DNA of 64,000 nucleotides from Mastigamoeba balamuthi (Eukaryota; Evosea; Mastigamoebida; Mastigamoebidae). A program made the translations under genes and the position numbers. Of this stretch, positions 42,993-52,954 are shown piece by piece; position 1 is the first letter of the stretch, and each line of letters opens with the position of its first letter. The notes below the pieces were generated by a model. That model had not been told where the DNA came from, made no database searches, and saw nothing but the letters and a program-made list of their open reading frames with translations. The DNA is taken from assembly GCA_902651635.1 (NCBI GenBank), contig CACRSC010001923.1:524533-588532 (forward strand), written 5' to 3'.

Positions 42993-43950
42993 TTAGAACC
43001 GAATCAATGTTATCCAGGAAACCCCGATCGTGCCTGCCCTACGTGCAGCAGCAACCTCACAGATACGTTTCTTGCACCGGACGGGATCCCAGTGGGCCAC
43101 CCGAAGGGCGAGGATGTACACCAGGAGGCATCTAACACACTTGGGCAGGCACTGCGGGTTCGAGGCCATGGTGGTAATGCGCTTGCAGTAGGCGTTGATC
43201 CACTTACGGGCCTCTGGCGTGTCGAGCCTTTGGCCAACAGACACCAGCAGCACAAACAGTGCTTCCATGACTGTGGGAGAGGGGTCCCTGATGTTGGCCA
43301 GCATCTGGCGGATGCAGTCGTGGACGACGCGGCTGGTGAGCATGCTCGCTCTGAACAGCACGACGACAAACGATACAACACCGACAAAGTGGGCATGGTC
43401 CTCCTCGCTGACCGCCTTCTGCCTTGCGGCTTTGATGCCCGTCTCAAATGCGTCCTGGCACGCGTTGAGCAGGATCCTCCTGGGCGTCTACAGAGGCAGC
43501 GCAGCGCACACATCGATGCTTGTTACATTGAAATAAAATTGAAAAGGAGACTTCATAGGCCATACGCACAAGATGTTGTTGTGCTGTTTGTTGTGTTGAA
43601 CAAAAAGCGAAAACCACACAAAACCCCCCCAAAACCCGACACCAGGTGAGTCAGCGATCGGCACGCACGAATCTGCTGCTATTGGGGCTGCGCAGGGCCT
43701 CGGAGGCTTCGACCAGTGCGACGCGGTCGGGGATGGCTGCCACGAGGCGCTGGTAGAGGCTCAGGTAGAGGGGGGCACGCTGGGGCTCAGCCACGGCCCT
43801 GTGGGCCACCTGCTCGACGAAATCCCGGAGCCGCACCGCGCTGTCCAGGTCGAGCTCCAGCAGCTCGCCCAGCACCGCCTCGAGGTTCTCCTCCGCGAGC
43901 TTGTTGAGCGCCGCCCTGATCTTGCCGGTGGGGTTCCGCGTTCCCGTCAT
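42993..43950 (-). CDS. Minimal MIF4G-domain (eIF4G-like) protein, about 258 aa
   Basis: Two exons, 43950-43669 and 43487-42993, join in frame. The MIF4G features run in order: KIRAALNKLAEENLEAVLGE, LRDFVEQVAHRAVAEPQRAP, LYLSLYQRLVAAIPD, then across the intron RRILLNACQDAFETGIKAAR, FRASMLTSRVVHDCIRQML and EALFVLLVSVGQRLDTPEA, ending with LPKCVRCLLVYILALRVAHW. The product is essentially the HEAT-repeat core and lacks the large N-terminal region and MA3 domains of full eIF4G. It might be a small translation factor or another MIF4G protein. The start at 43950 is the more conservative of two in-frame ATGs (also 44010). It is divergently arranged with Nar1, fewer than 200 bases apart. Confidence 0.8.
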
Positions 43951-44127
43951 CGGCCGTTGCAACGTAAGGATTTCGGATGAATCTGCAGATACTATTCCGT
44001 GGGGGTGCAAGAATCTGCACCTCTGTGTATCCGCAGCACACGTGTGGATTTTCTGTGTTGTTCCACGCAGCGATTCAGTGTATCACAGCCGCAGCAGCAG
44101 CGAGGCAAACAAACCCGCGGCAAGGCA

Positions 44128-44510
44128 ATGGCAGCTGAGCACAAGTTCTCGATCGGGCTGCGGCTGAGCGACCTGAACGACTACATCGCGCCGTCGCAGG
44201 CGTGCACGCGCCCCGCAGACGTGCCGCGCGGGGCCCCCGGGGCGCAGGCGACGCAGCTGGCCCTCGCGGCAGACGGCAGCGTCGAGGAGGTGGGCGCAGA
44301 CGGCTCGCGGGCAGCGCTGGGCGCGGCCTCGGTGACGCTGAACGACTGCCTGGCGTGCAGCGGCTGCATCACCAGCGCAGAGGGCGTCCTCGTCGCCGCC
44401 CAGAGCGCCTCCGAGTTCCTCTCCAGGGCACGCCCCCTTCTCTTGCTCCTCTCTCTGTCTCTCTATGTCACTCTTCTCTTCCTGCCTCTATACACAGCCT
44501 CTCTGTTTCT

Positions 44511-44550
<40 letters not shown>

Positions 44551-44601
44551 TCTCTCTCTCTCTCTCTCTCCTCTCTCTGGGTTGGCTCTGTCGCTGCTCT
44601 N

Positions 44602-44639
<38 letters not shown>

Positions 44640-46593
44640 TCTCTCTCTCTCTCTCTCTCCCTCTCTCTGGGTTGGCTCTGTCGCTGCTCTGTTGTGGGCC
44701 GCTGTTTGCTTTGCGTGCTATCTGCTCTCTGTCGGCCACTGTGGGAGGAGGAATGGGCGGCAGGGCGTGGGCCCCATTCCCGTGCGTGGGCCGCTGTGGT
44801 TGTCGGGTGAGTTGCGCTTCTAGTTGCTTGCAGCTTGCGTTGCTCTGCGCTGTCCTCTGCGGTCTGCTGTGGCTTGTTCCTTGTGGGGCAGCCCGGTCGC
44901 TGGATCTCTCCCTGTGTGATATGCCCACAAAGTGTATGCCTGCTTTGCTGTGGTCGTTGTGCGCTGCTGCTCCCGCACTGGTGTACTCCTGTTGCCAGCT
45001 GCCTTTGTGCCGTTGCTGACAGCGCTGTGCCGCCTGCGCTCTCCCCAGGCCGCTGCCGCCAGGTCGTCTGGCGCCGTCGTCGTCGTGAGCCTCTCGCCGC
45101 ACTCGCTGGCGTCGCTCGCCGCGTACTACGACCTCCCGCTGCTCACTGTGCGTTCTCTGCCCCAGGGCTCTGGCTCACCTGCTTACCCGCTCGCACGCAG
45201 ACGCTGCGCAAGCTGACGACGCTGCTGCGCATGGTCGGCACCGACTACGTCGTCGACACGAGCTTCGCGCTGGACATGGCGCTCGAGGAGACGGCCTGCG
45301 AGTTTGTGGAGCGCCTGGGGGGCAGCGGGGGCCCTCTGCCGCTGCTGGTCAGCGAGTGCCCCGGGTGGGTCTGCTACGCCGAGAAGACGCAGCCGCACGC
45401 GCTGCCGTACATGTCGGCGGTCAAGTCGGGCATGCAGGTCATGGCCGCCATCGTCAGGTCCAAGCACTTCCCGAGGCCTGCCGGCCGCGAGCAGGCCCCC
45501 ATTTTCCACGCCTCCATCATGCCCTGCTTCGACAAGAAGGTGCCGCTCTCCGCTGCTGCGCTGTTTGTTGGGTGTTTGCGGGCTGTTATTGTTTTGTTTT
45601 GTGGTGAGTGACCTGATTGCCTGTATTGGGTCTGTTGTGTGCTGAGTCGATGGGTTTCAGCGGTTCTTGCAACCCTGTTGTTTTCCCCCTGTAGCCTGTG
45701 CGTTCTTTCTCTGGCACCCCAGCACATCACGAGGGCTTTTGGGGGCTGTGGCGTTGGCGAATGGGCTGCTTGTATTGTTATTGCCTTTGTTATCGGGATT
45801 ACTTTTCGTGTGTGCCTCGTTGGCCGGTGGGCCCCGTGGTGTGCGGTTGCTGCGTCGTTTGTCTGACGTGGCTCCGCCTGTTGTGCAGCTGGAGGCCTCG
45901 AGGGACGACTTTGCGCGCGGGGAGGGCGGGCTGAGGGAGGTGGACACTGTGCTGGCCACCAACGAGGTCGCCGAGGTGCTGGAGAAGACCGCCCCGGGCG
46001 TCCGCTTCGCCGACCTCGCCGACGCGCCGCTCGACGACGGCGCGCTGCCACTGCTCAACTACGACGCCCACGCCGGCGTCCTCTTCGGCGCCCCGCACGC
46101 CGCTGCGGGCGGGTACCTCGAGTACGCCCTGCGCCGCGCCGTCGAGCGCGTCCACGGGGTCCGCGACGCCGGCGAGCTCTCGTTCGTGCCCGCCTCGGCC
46201 AGCGCCGCCAAGAACGCGGACTTCTGCGAGGCCCGCGCCAGCGCAGCGCCCGCGGGGGCCCCCAAGTGCGCGTGCGCGTACGGCTTCCGCAACATACAGA
46301 ACGTCATGCGGAGGCTCAAGCAGAAGACGTGCGCGTATCAGCTCGTCGAGGTCGTCGCGTGCCCGCAGGCTTGCCTCAACGGCGGCGGGCAGATGAAGCC
46401 GCCCGAGGGCGTCAGCCGCGACAAGTGGGTCGAGAGGGTCCGCGCGAGGTTCGCGGAGCGCGCGGAGAGGTCGCCGGCGGCCAACGAGGCCGCCGAGGCG
46501 ATGAGGAAGCTGCTGGGGCGCGAGGCCATGCGCACCGTGTTCCACGTCCGCGAGGACAAGTCCGCTAAGAACCCCCTCGCCATCCAGTGGTAG
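44128..46593 (+). CDS. CIAO3: Cytosolic iron-sulfur assembly protein Nar1/CIAO3, 480 aa
   Basis: Four exons in frame: 44128-44427, 45049-45147, 45201-45539 and 45889-46593. The N-terminus LRLSDLNDYIAPSQAC and TLNDCLACSGCITSAEGVLV holds the N-terminal cluster Cys set (C31-type, then CxxCxxC). The H-cluster-like Cys residues are in LLVSECPGWVCYAEK, SIMPCFDKK, KCACAYGFRNIQN and ACPQACLNGGGQ. Strand VVVVSLSPHSLASLA follows the family. The chain ends LAIQW, the C-terminal aromatic used as a targeting signal for the CIA complex. It delivers Fe-S clusters in the cytosolic CIA pathway and is distinct from true [FeFe]-hydrogenase. The first intron begins AGG|GCACGC (GC-AG) and contains a microsatellite with a gap. 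Confidence 0.95.
44514..44692. repeat. Duplicated GT/TC microsatellite around a 1-base gap
   Basis: (GT)n-(CT)n followed by GGGTTGGCTCTGTCGCTGCT occurs twice, immediately before and after an n at 44601. The two copies are almost identical, so one copy may be an assembly duplicate. It lies in Nar1 intron 1. Confidence 0.85.
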
Positions 46594-47345
46594 CAAAGCG
46601 GCACACACCTCCCGTCAAACTCGGGTTCCCCGTTGCCCCTCATTGGTCCTCCGCTCGGCAGTGTCTCTGCTCTTGCGTTGGCACACTGTGCACAGTAGTC
46701 GACTCTGCGAAACGCGTGGCTCTGAGTTAGTGGTAGTGGAAGTAGATTGCGAAATGGGCTCCTCAGGTCTGAATATGCAGGTAGACATGAGGGCATCCTG
46801 CTCGGAACACACGTCCTGTGTGAGCTGACACCCACTTTGGTGATAGAGCATGCCGGTCAGCAAGACTCCCCCAAGAAGACTGAGGAGGCCGAGTTTCGTA
46901 TACTGGGCGTAGTCAATTGAGAATTCAGCACGTTGTCGTGCTCAGGGTGATGCTAGCCCTGCGGCCTCGCCTCATACAGGGACTCACTCGCGCCCTACTC
47001 TGGGCGATTAAAACTAAGCACAGACGTCGCCACGCATCTCACAATGTTCACACATGCACACAACACAACCCCGGGTGCAGGTGGCTGGCAGGAGTCCTGC
47101 GGTTTCGACGAGGTTGTTCTTTTCATGTGTTTGCAGGAACTTAGATTCTATGTGGTAATGGTCCACATGTGCATGGTGTGGACAATAGAGCGAGCACACA
47201 CTGCGGCTGGTGGCTCCTGCAGAAAAGAGGGACAGAGAGTGGCCCGACGGTACGCCTCCCCGAGGGATCAGCGTCACGGAGAGACATCCTTTCCACGAAC
47301 ACAGCATCTGCCCCGCAGGGTCACTCGATCTGGGCACGGTTTCAG
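46594..47345. other. Spacer after Nar1
   Basis: I see no supported gene. One TCAATTGA palindrome is present at 46914. Confidence 0.5.
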
Positions 47346-47349
47346 TAGA

Positions 47350-48216
47350 GGGAGGAGGTGTACGTGGACAAGGCCCAGGAGGGGTGGACCGTGTCGCAGC
47401 TAGCCCGGCACATCTTACAGCAGCTTTGTCTCGAAGCCCCGCTGAGCGACCTCTTCCTCGCCCTGCCCGACGGCCTGCCCGACGCACTCTACAGCGCCTT
47501 CACCACATCGACCAGACCACACGTGCTGATCGCCAGGGCGAAGCTCACAAAGTATTTCTTCAGTTCCCTGGGCGACGCAGTCATCGAGGTCTGCGTCGAC
47601 CGTGCTGCCGCTGTTCCCCCCCCACGGCAAGTACTTCCCTCGCCTACCCATGTCCAGCGAATTTGAAAGTCGCTGTTCTTTCAATTGAATAGCGCCATGG
47701 CCATCTCCCTCCCTCCTCTGCTGGGCTGGGCGTCGTGAGCCACAAGCAGCCACGCGACCTAATCAACACTGCTGCTGTGGTGCCCAGAGCATCCGCAAGA
47801 CAGGTTCCACAGACTCGTGAAAGAGGCACGCCACGGCAGAGAGCCAGACGTCCGCGTCACCACAGCACTTCGGTGCCTGCACTCCCGCGGCTTCTGCCAC
47901 ATGGACGTCAATCCGGCCAACGTGTTTGTCGACCAGCAGGGCGAGTGCTTCCTCGGCTACTACGGCGGCTGCGTCAGGATTGGCGATGCGGTGCGCGAGG
48001 CCGACACGAGCTACTTCCCCAGAGACGCCACGCACAGGGCCGCAGAGCCCAAGCACGACTGGCATCTCCTGTATTTCACACTGCTCAACAAGCTCGGCTT
48101 CTTCGATTCGCCAAAGCAAGAGCCGGACGTCTCAATCCTCGTGCCATTGGTGTCGGCCCTGCCAGCCACCCCGAAGCACATTATGGAGGGAATTCTGTCA
48201 CTGACCAACTCCTAGT
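47350..48216 (+). CDS. Protein-kinase-like protein, partial model
   Basis: The 3' exon (about 47795-48216) reads RFHRLVKEARHGREPDVRVT then ALRCLHSRGFCHMDVNPANV, a kinase catalytic loop (HMDVNPANV, matching HxDxxxxN), followed by FLGYYGGCVRIGDAV in place of DFG. After it comes a short helical C-lobe (HDWHLLYFTLLNKLGFF), ending at a stop. An upstream exon (about 47358-47630) encodes WTVSQLARHILQQLCLEAPL and RPHVLIARAKLTKYFFSSLG without a recognisable kinase N-lobe. The link between them, including the TCAATTGA at 47679, is probably intron. The missing DFG Asp (Tyr-Gly-Gly instead) argues for weak or no activity. Confidence 0.5.
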
Positions 48217-48401
48217 GACCACGTGCCTCCTGAGAATTGCAGACCACTTTCCAAAGAGCCTAATGCTCGGCAGACTGGCCTTTGGTCTAGCCTAAGACCA
48301 CTGCTTGTGTCTTCAAATACCACAAAGGCAACTGAATAAACAGCAAACTGGTGTGTCCACCAACGTGCGCACTGATTCATGTGCACCAGAGGGCTCTCCA
48401 G

Positions 48402-49896
48402 TCAGCCCAGTGAGAACGTAGCAGACACACTGTGGCGTGGTCCGTACCAGAGCACAGCTCTGTAAGTCCCACGTGCACCTGTCCGGAACCAAGAGAGCAT
48501 CCGGGACACGTTGAGAGGCACCGAGAACCATCGCAATTCGTGTGGATCCAACGCAAGCAGCCGGCTTCCACAGCGCCGCATAGAGCGGAAAAGGTGCTGC
48601 TCATTGAGGAGGCACGGCACGTGTGCGCCATCAGCGCCAAAGAGGACGATGCCGTTGCCCGGGCGCGGAGGGTCCGAGACCTGATAACAGACTGCCTTGT
48701 CGGTACCATTGCGGAACAGAACCTCTGCGACGGCGACGGCCTCCTCTCCCTGCTGCATCACATAGACATGGAGCGTGGGCGCGCGAACGTCGTACGCCTC
48801 GGAATCAGGCACGCTCACAGGGACCAGAGGTTGGCACAGTTCTGAGCCAAGGAGATGAGCAAAGCAGACTCCAGCAACACGCACTGCGTGCTCTCTGGTA
48901 GACGGGCGTGGGAGGTGGCCATGACGTGTCGGCGTTTCCAGGAGCTGCCGCAAGATGGTCGTCCCAGATGGCCCTCGCTTCGCAACGCAGCGTAACCACC
49001 GGGTTCGCGAGTGCCCCGAGCTCCTGTGCCGTGGCCAGGCGGTACGACTCGGTGCCCCAGGGGGCAACGACGAAGTCTCCGCCTCTCCAGTTCTCGACGT
49101 AGTCGAACGTCCCTGTTGGCAGCAACACGTACGCGGAGTGAGAGCCGTAGAGTATGCGTACCGCACGACGTGCACCAGGATAGACCAGGCTCTCCAGGCA
49201 GCTGACATCAGTGCGTGGCTGCCCCAACACACTGTCACGAGATCGCCGCAGCTCACTGCAGGCAGCTAACACGGGGCGATACTTCCAGTACCCGAGCTCG
49301 TGGAGGAGACACGCGGCGACCAGCCCCACAAAGAAGGGCCTGTCCGAGGGCTGCGTGTATGGGATGCAGTGCAGTGAGCAGGGACAGCCCACTGGCATAT
49401 GGGATGATACTGAGTGAGAGCCTCACTAGGGGCGAGGCCTCGGCTGCCCGGACAATGTCAGAGCTCAGGTAGACTGTCCAGCCCCCAGTTTTGTCACCGG
49501 GATCCACCGCAGCCAGCGCCCGCATGGCAGCTGTGCGACTGAGCCTTGCAGCCAGCTGCTCCTCTGCAAGGGGGGGGGCACACCAACAACAGGATCAGTG
49601 AGCACTGCAAAGCTGTGGGGCACGAGCAGCAACCACTCTCGAGGGTGAGACCGGGCAGCATGGAGGTGTCTGGGCCGTCCACTGCTCTTTCCGCACGCTC
49701 AGAGCTGCCCTCCGAGGCCATGTACTCGACCATCTGCCCCACGAGCTGCACTCCGTCACACACTATCTGCGCAGACACAGGAAGAAGAGGAGGAGGTCAC
49801 CCGAGAGTGCACGCTCAATGAGGAGAGCTGCTTGTGGACCTGCGGGAGAGAGCTCAGGAATGCCGAGTCGAACATGCTCAGAGGCGCGGTTTGCAT
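48402..49896 (-). CDS. Uncharacterised multi-exon protein with C-terminal beta domain
   Basis: The first three exons join well: 49896-49801 (MQTAPLSMFDSAFLSSLPQV), 49766-49634 (IVCDGVQLVGQMVEYMASEG) and 49563-49498 (EEQLAARLSRTAAMRALAAV). Further blocks include DRPFFVGLVAACLLHELGYW (about 49335) and AVRILYGSHSAYVLLPTGTF with GGDFVVAPWGTESYRLATAQ (about 49150-49030). The last block (about 48815-48402) is a beta-rich C-terminus (TLHVYVMQQGEEAVAVAEVL; GTYRAVLWYGPRHSVSATFS) that resembles the N-terminal beta domain seen in some secreted proteases. The middle exon borders are not resolved, so the full protein is not modelled. No signal peptide is seen at the chosen start. Confidence 0.45.
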
Positions 49897-49899
49897 GTG

Positions 49900-50365
49900 C
49901 ACGTTAGGCTTGCTGGAAGCCCCCGCCGCTCCTGCTGTGGTTGCGCTGCCCTTCACGCAGAATTCCCACGCGACAATCTATCAGTTGAATTCTCCGCTTA
50001 AAATCACAATATCTACAGTCCGGAGATACGAGATATCTCTTTCCGGATTTGAAGCCATGATACCTTCAAATCTCTTCCCTGCGAACTATAGGCGCCGTCA
50101 GTGGCACAGACAGCATGTGGACATCCCGAAGGCTCACAAATCAACAACCAAATCAGGATTGTTCAACTGACGGCCTGTGAGGGATTCGTGTCGGGTTTCG
50201 TGATAGCCCCAGTGGCGACACTTTCAAGACCTGAGAGGCAAACAGAACTGGCACACGCGGCTGTTGGCGATGAGATGCAATGTTCTCTGTATTGTGTTTC
50301 CATTAAGTCCCGAAGTCCAATACGTCTGATTCACTCCGTTCTTGCTGTCTGTATCCGCGCACGAG
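49900..50365. other. Spacer upstream of RG6 with palindromic motif
   Basis: It contains a TCAGTTGAATTC box (49980) and an imperfect palindrome TCCGGAGATACGAGATATCT...TTCCGGA at about 50019-50048, of the same style as the intron motifs of the fusion gene. No gene is visible. Confidence 0.5.
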
Positions 50366-51339
50366 ATGGAGTCTCAACCCGCACCCAACCCTGAGGTACG
50401 GGACCGTGATCGCCTCCCAGCAGCTCTGCAGTAGCAACCGAGCGCCCAGTCTATTGTTCTGATGGCGTTTCTTCCTTTCGTGCTCCCCAACGGCCTTGCA
50501 GGAGCCAACGTTCCAGCTGCCCGGGCCTGAGCCCTGGGTCGCCAGCACGGATCTACACGCCCAGCTGCCTACGGGACTAAGCAACACAGACGAACACGCC
50601 GAAGCGCTGCGAGTCACAGCTGCTGCACTGCAGAGGCTCACCAAGCGCCAAGTCGAGGACTATGCCCTCGTTTATCAAGCCCTTCACCTTCGCTCTGTCC
50701 AGCTCGTCAAGGATTCACATGTCGAGGCATTTGCCTCCTGCCTGTCCGCTGTACACTCACTATTGCTGGCTCTCAAGGCGTCGGTCGATGCCGCGCAGGC
50801 CACATGGATCGCCAGTGCATTCCTGGCCAACAGGGATGTGCTGAGGCGTGTGCTGGTGGTCGGCGACCTTCGCGATGGCAAGGATGTAGGAAAATGGGAG
50901 TCCTTGCTGTCGATCACCATGTTCAGCACCGTTCATGACGTGTTGCCCTGGGAGACTGTGGCAGAAGCCAAGCTGTCGCAGGCATCGCAGGCGTCGCTGC
51001 AGGCGCTCAAGAGAATGCTCTCTGCACTGCGCAACTGCATGGCTCAGTCCAAAAAAGTGTGGTGGATTTCTGCCATTAAATGGATTTCACTACAACAACG
51101 GAAAATGGAACGCCTTTTTGCGCTCGGTAAGCAACCAATGAGTAAAGCAGAAGTATGACATAAAAGTTCCGGAATCTCGTTTCTGAAGACGGAAATCGGG
51201 CTGTCTTGAAGGTGGATTTTTGCTGATTTGCACTGCAACAGATCTCGGCAGCCAACAGTGAATTCCAAAAGTTGAAATCTATCTCGTCTGGCCAATCACA
51301 GTGTCCCAGCCACACAAGTGGAGTAAAAACGAATTGTAT

Positions 51340-52180
51340 TTGTGTTGTTACATGGAGAATTGTCCAGTTTGTCAACTTACAGTGAGGGAAAACTCGGAGC
51401 TCTTCTCTCCAACAGTCTGCCGAGCACAGACAACCACATTGCTCTTCTCTCCAAAAACGAAATGGAAGTTCTCCCTGATGTGTCCCTTGAGGCCTCTTAC
51501 AACCTGGTCTGGCAGTTCTGCAATGACCTTGGGGTCGAGTTCCTGCATCTTAGTGTTTTTTACACTACAAGGTACTGAGAAAGGCAAATGTGGAAGAGAG
51601 AGCCATACGTTTTCAAGGCCCAGTGTGCTCGTGTTGAGTGCCCTGCCCAGCAGCATCGTTGACCCCGTGAAGAACACTCGTCCCCTGGTGCCCCGCAGTC
51701 AGTGCCAGCCAACTAGCCGCAGCCCCATGCCCCCACAGAGGCTCACCCAGTGATCTGCAGCAGCCCACAGGGGGCGGTGCTGTTCCCGAGACAACCTGGC
51801 TTGGGTTTGAAATGACAGTTCCGATGTTGGTCCAGTGCAGTCTCTGCTTGGCAACCCTAAAGTGACCATCACACACAGAGTGCCCATGGTGTGGTCCATA
51901 CAAGTCAAAGGACACCTGAACCTTTCTTCCCAAATCATGAGATACCTTCACCTTGAAAGGGGTTGAGCTGATTGTGGTATGTGCAGAGAGGGGTACCTGC
52001 AGTTGAAGAAGAGAGTAAATGATGTTAGCGACCTTGAAGCCACCATCTGTTCAGAAATGCAGAGCCTGAAGGTGGAGCTTGCGAGCCTGCACTCTCACTT
52101 CGTCCCAGAGAGTGTTCAGTCCCTTCTTGGTGAATTTCCAGTCAGTCATACCCAATCCTGGAGCAGCTTGGCTTTGTAGG
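51340..52180 (-). pseudogene. Decayed transposase-like gene of element C
   Basis: The recognisable block reads KVKVSHDLGRKVQVSFDLYG then PHHGHSVCDGHFRVAKQRL. The GxxHGxxxCDxHF pattern is typical of RNase H-fold transposases of the kind found with DUF7869-like proteins. A later block gives MQELDPKVIAELPDQVVRGL and ENFHFVFGEKSNVVVCARQT. Between them the frame is broken. This suggests element C is a damaged, perhaps internally deleted copy of a self-moving element. Confidence 0.4.
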
Positions 52181-52654
52181 CTAAAGACTCATTAGACAGT
52201 CACTGTGAAGTGGACATACTGTCAGCCTCTTCTTATTCTTTGATTTCTTGTTCCTGCTGGTTGAGTCTGGCTTGTTGTTCCTCCTGAATGCCTGTGAGAA
52301 CAATGTAAAGAGTTGCCATACCTCTCCTGCCTGGGCCCGGTGGAGTGTGCTCTCGGAGATTCCTGTTTTCCTTCTGATCTCTGCCACTGACTCCCCTGGA
52401 TAAAGGGAGAGTGCAGCCCTTGCCTTGTCTGACTTGAAGACCAGCTCCCCCAGGAAGTCAGTCGAACAGGGGCTTGGGGTCATAGCCAGTGATGGTGTGA
52501 AACCTCTGGCATAAGAGCTGCAATGAAGTTAGACAGGGACTCCAAATGTCTGAAAGGAAGTGCCTGCAGAAGGAGGCTGGGATCTCCACAACTGAGGTTC
52601 TTGATCTGCTTTGCGGCCTCCTGAATGACTGAATTAAGAGCTGAATGCCCCAAC

Positions 52655-52954
52655 TCAGAGAGCGGCTTGAAGCTCGGCCCTCTCTGTGTCTTGGTCAGTG
52701 AAGACAGTCAGGGGACATACCTTAGCACCAGGAGACTTGAGGACGAGCTGTGGCTTGGACTGCTTCCTCCCTCTCACACGAGGAGGGTCAGGTGGGCTTG
52801 CAAAACGTGGCAAGCAAGCTTTCTTTCTCTGTGCCTTCTTTGTTCTGGGTCCGTGGTGCCTTCTGATTGTGGCAGACCTGCGGCCATTCTGGCCTTGAGC
52901 CTTCTTTCCCTTGGTCTGAGGAGGCATCCTGTTTTTGGATCTCGTCAGATGCAA
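52655..52954 (-). CDS. Small basic protein of element C
   Basis: From an ATG at about 52924 the frame gives MPPQTKGKKAQGQNGRRSAT followed by a Lys/Arg/Pro-rich stretch to LVLKSPGAK, where a GTATGT donor-like site lies. It parallels the basic proteins of elements A and D in composition and in lying near an element end. Sequence identity among them is not evident. Confidence 0.4.
   Translation of the reverse strand: MHLTRSKNRMPPQTKGKKAQGQNGRRSATIRRHHGPRTKKAQRKKACLPRFASPPDPPRVRGRKQSKPQLVLKSPGAKVCPLTVFTDQDTERAELQAAL

Noticed and set aside
44128-46593. An [FeFe]-hydrogenase, as first suggested by the cysteine pattern
   Set aside because: The N-terminal LNDCLACSGC signature, length of 480 residues and C-terminal IQW identify Nar1/CIAO3 instead; maturation-type hydrogenase motifs and extra ferredoxin domains are lacking.
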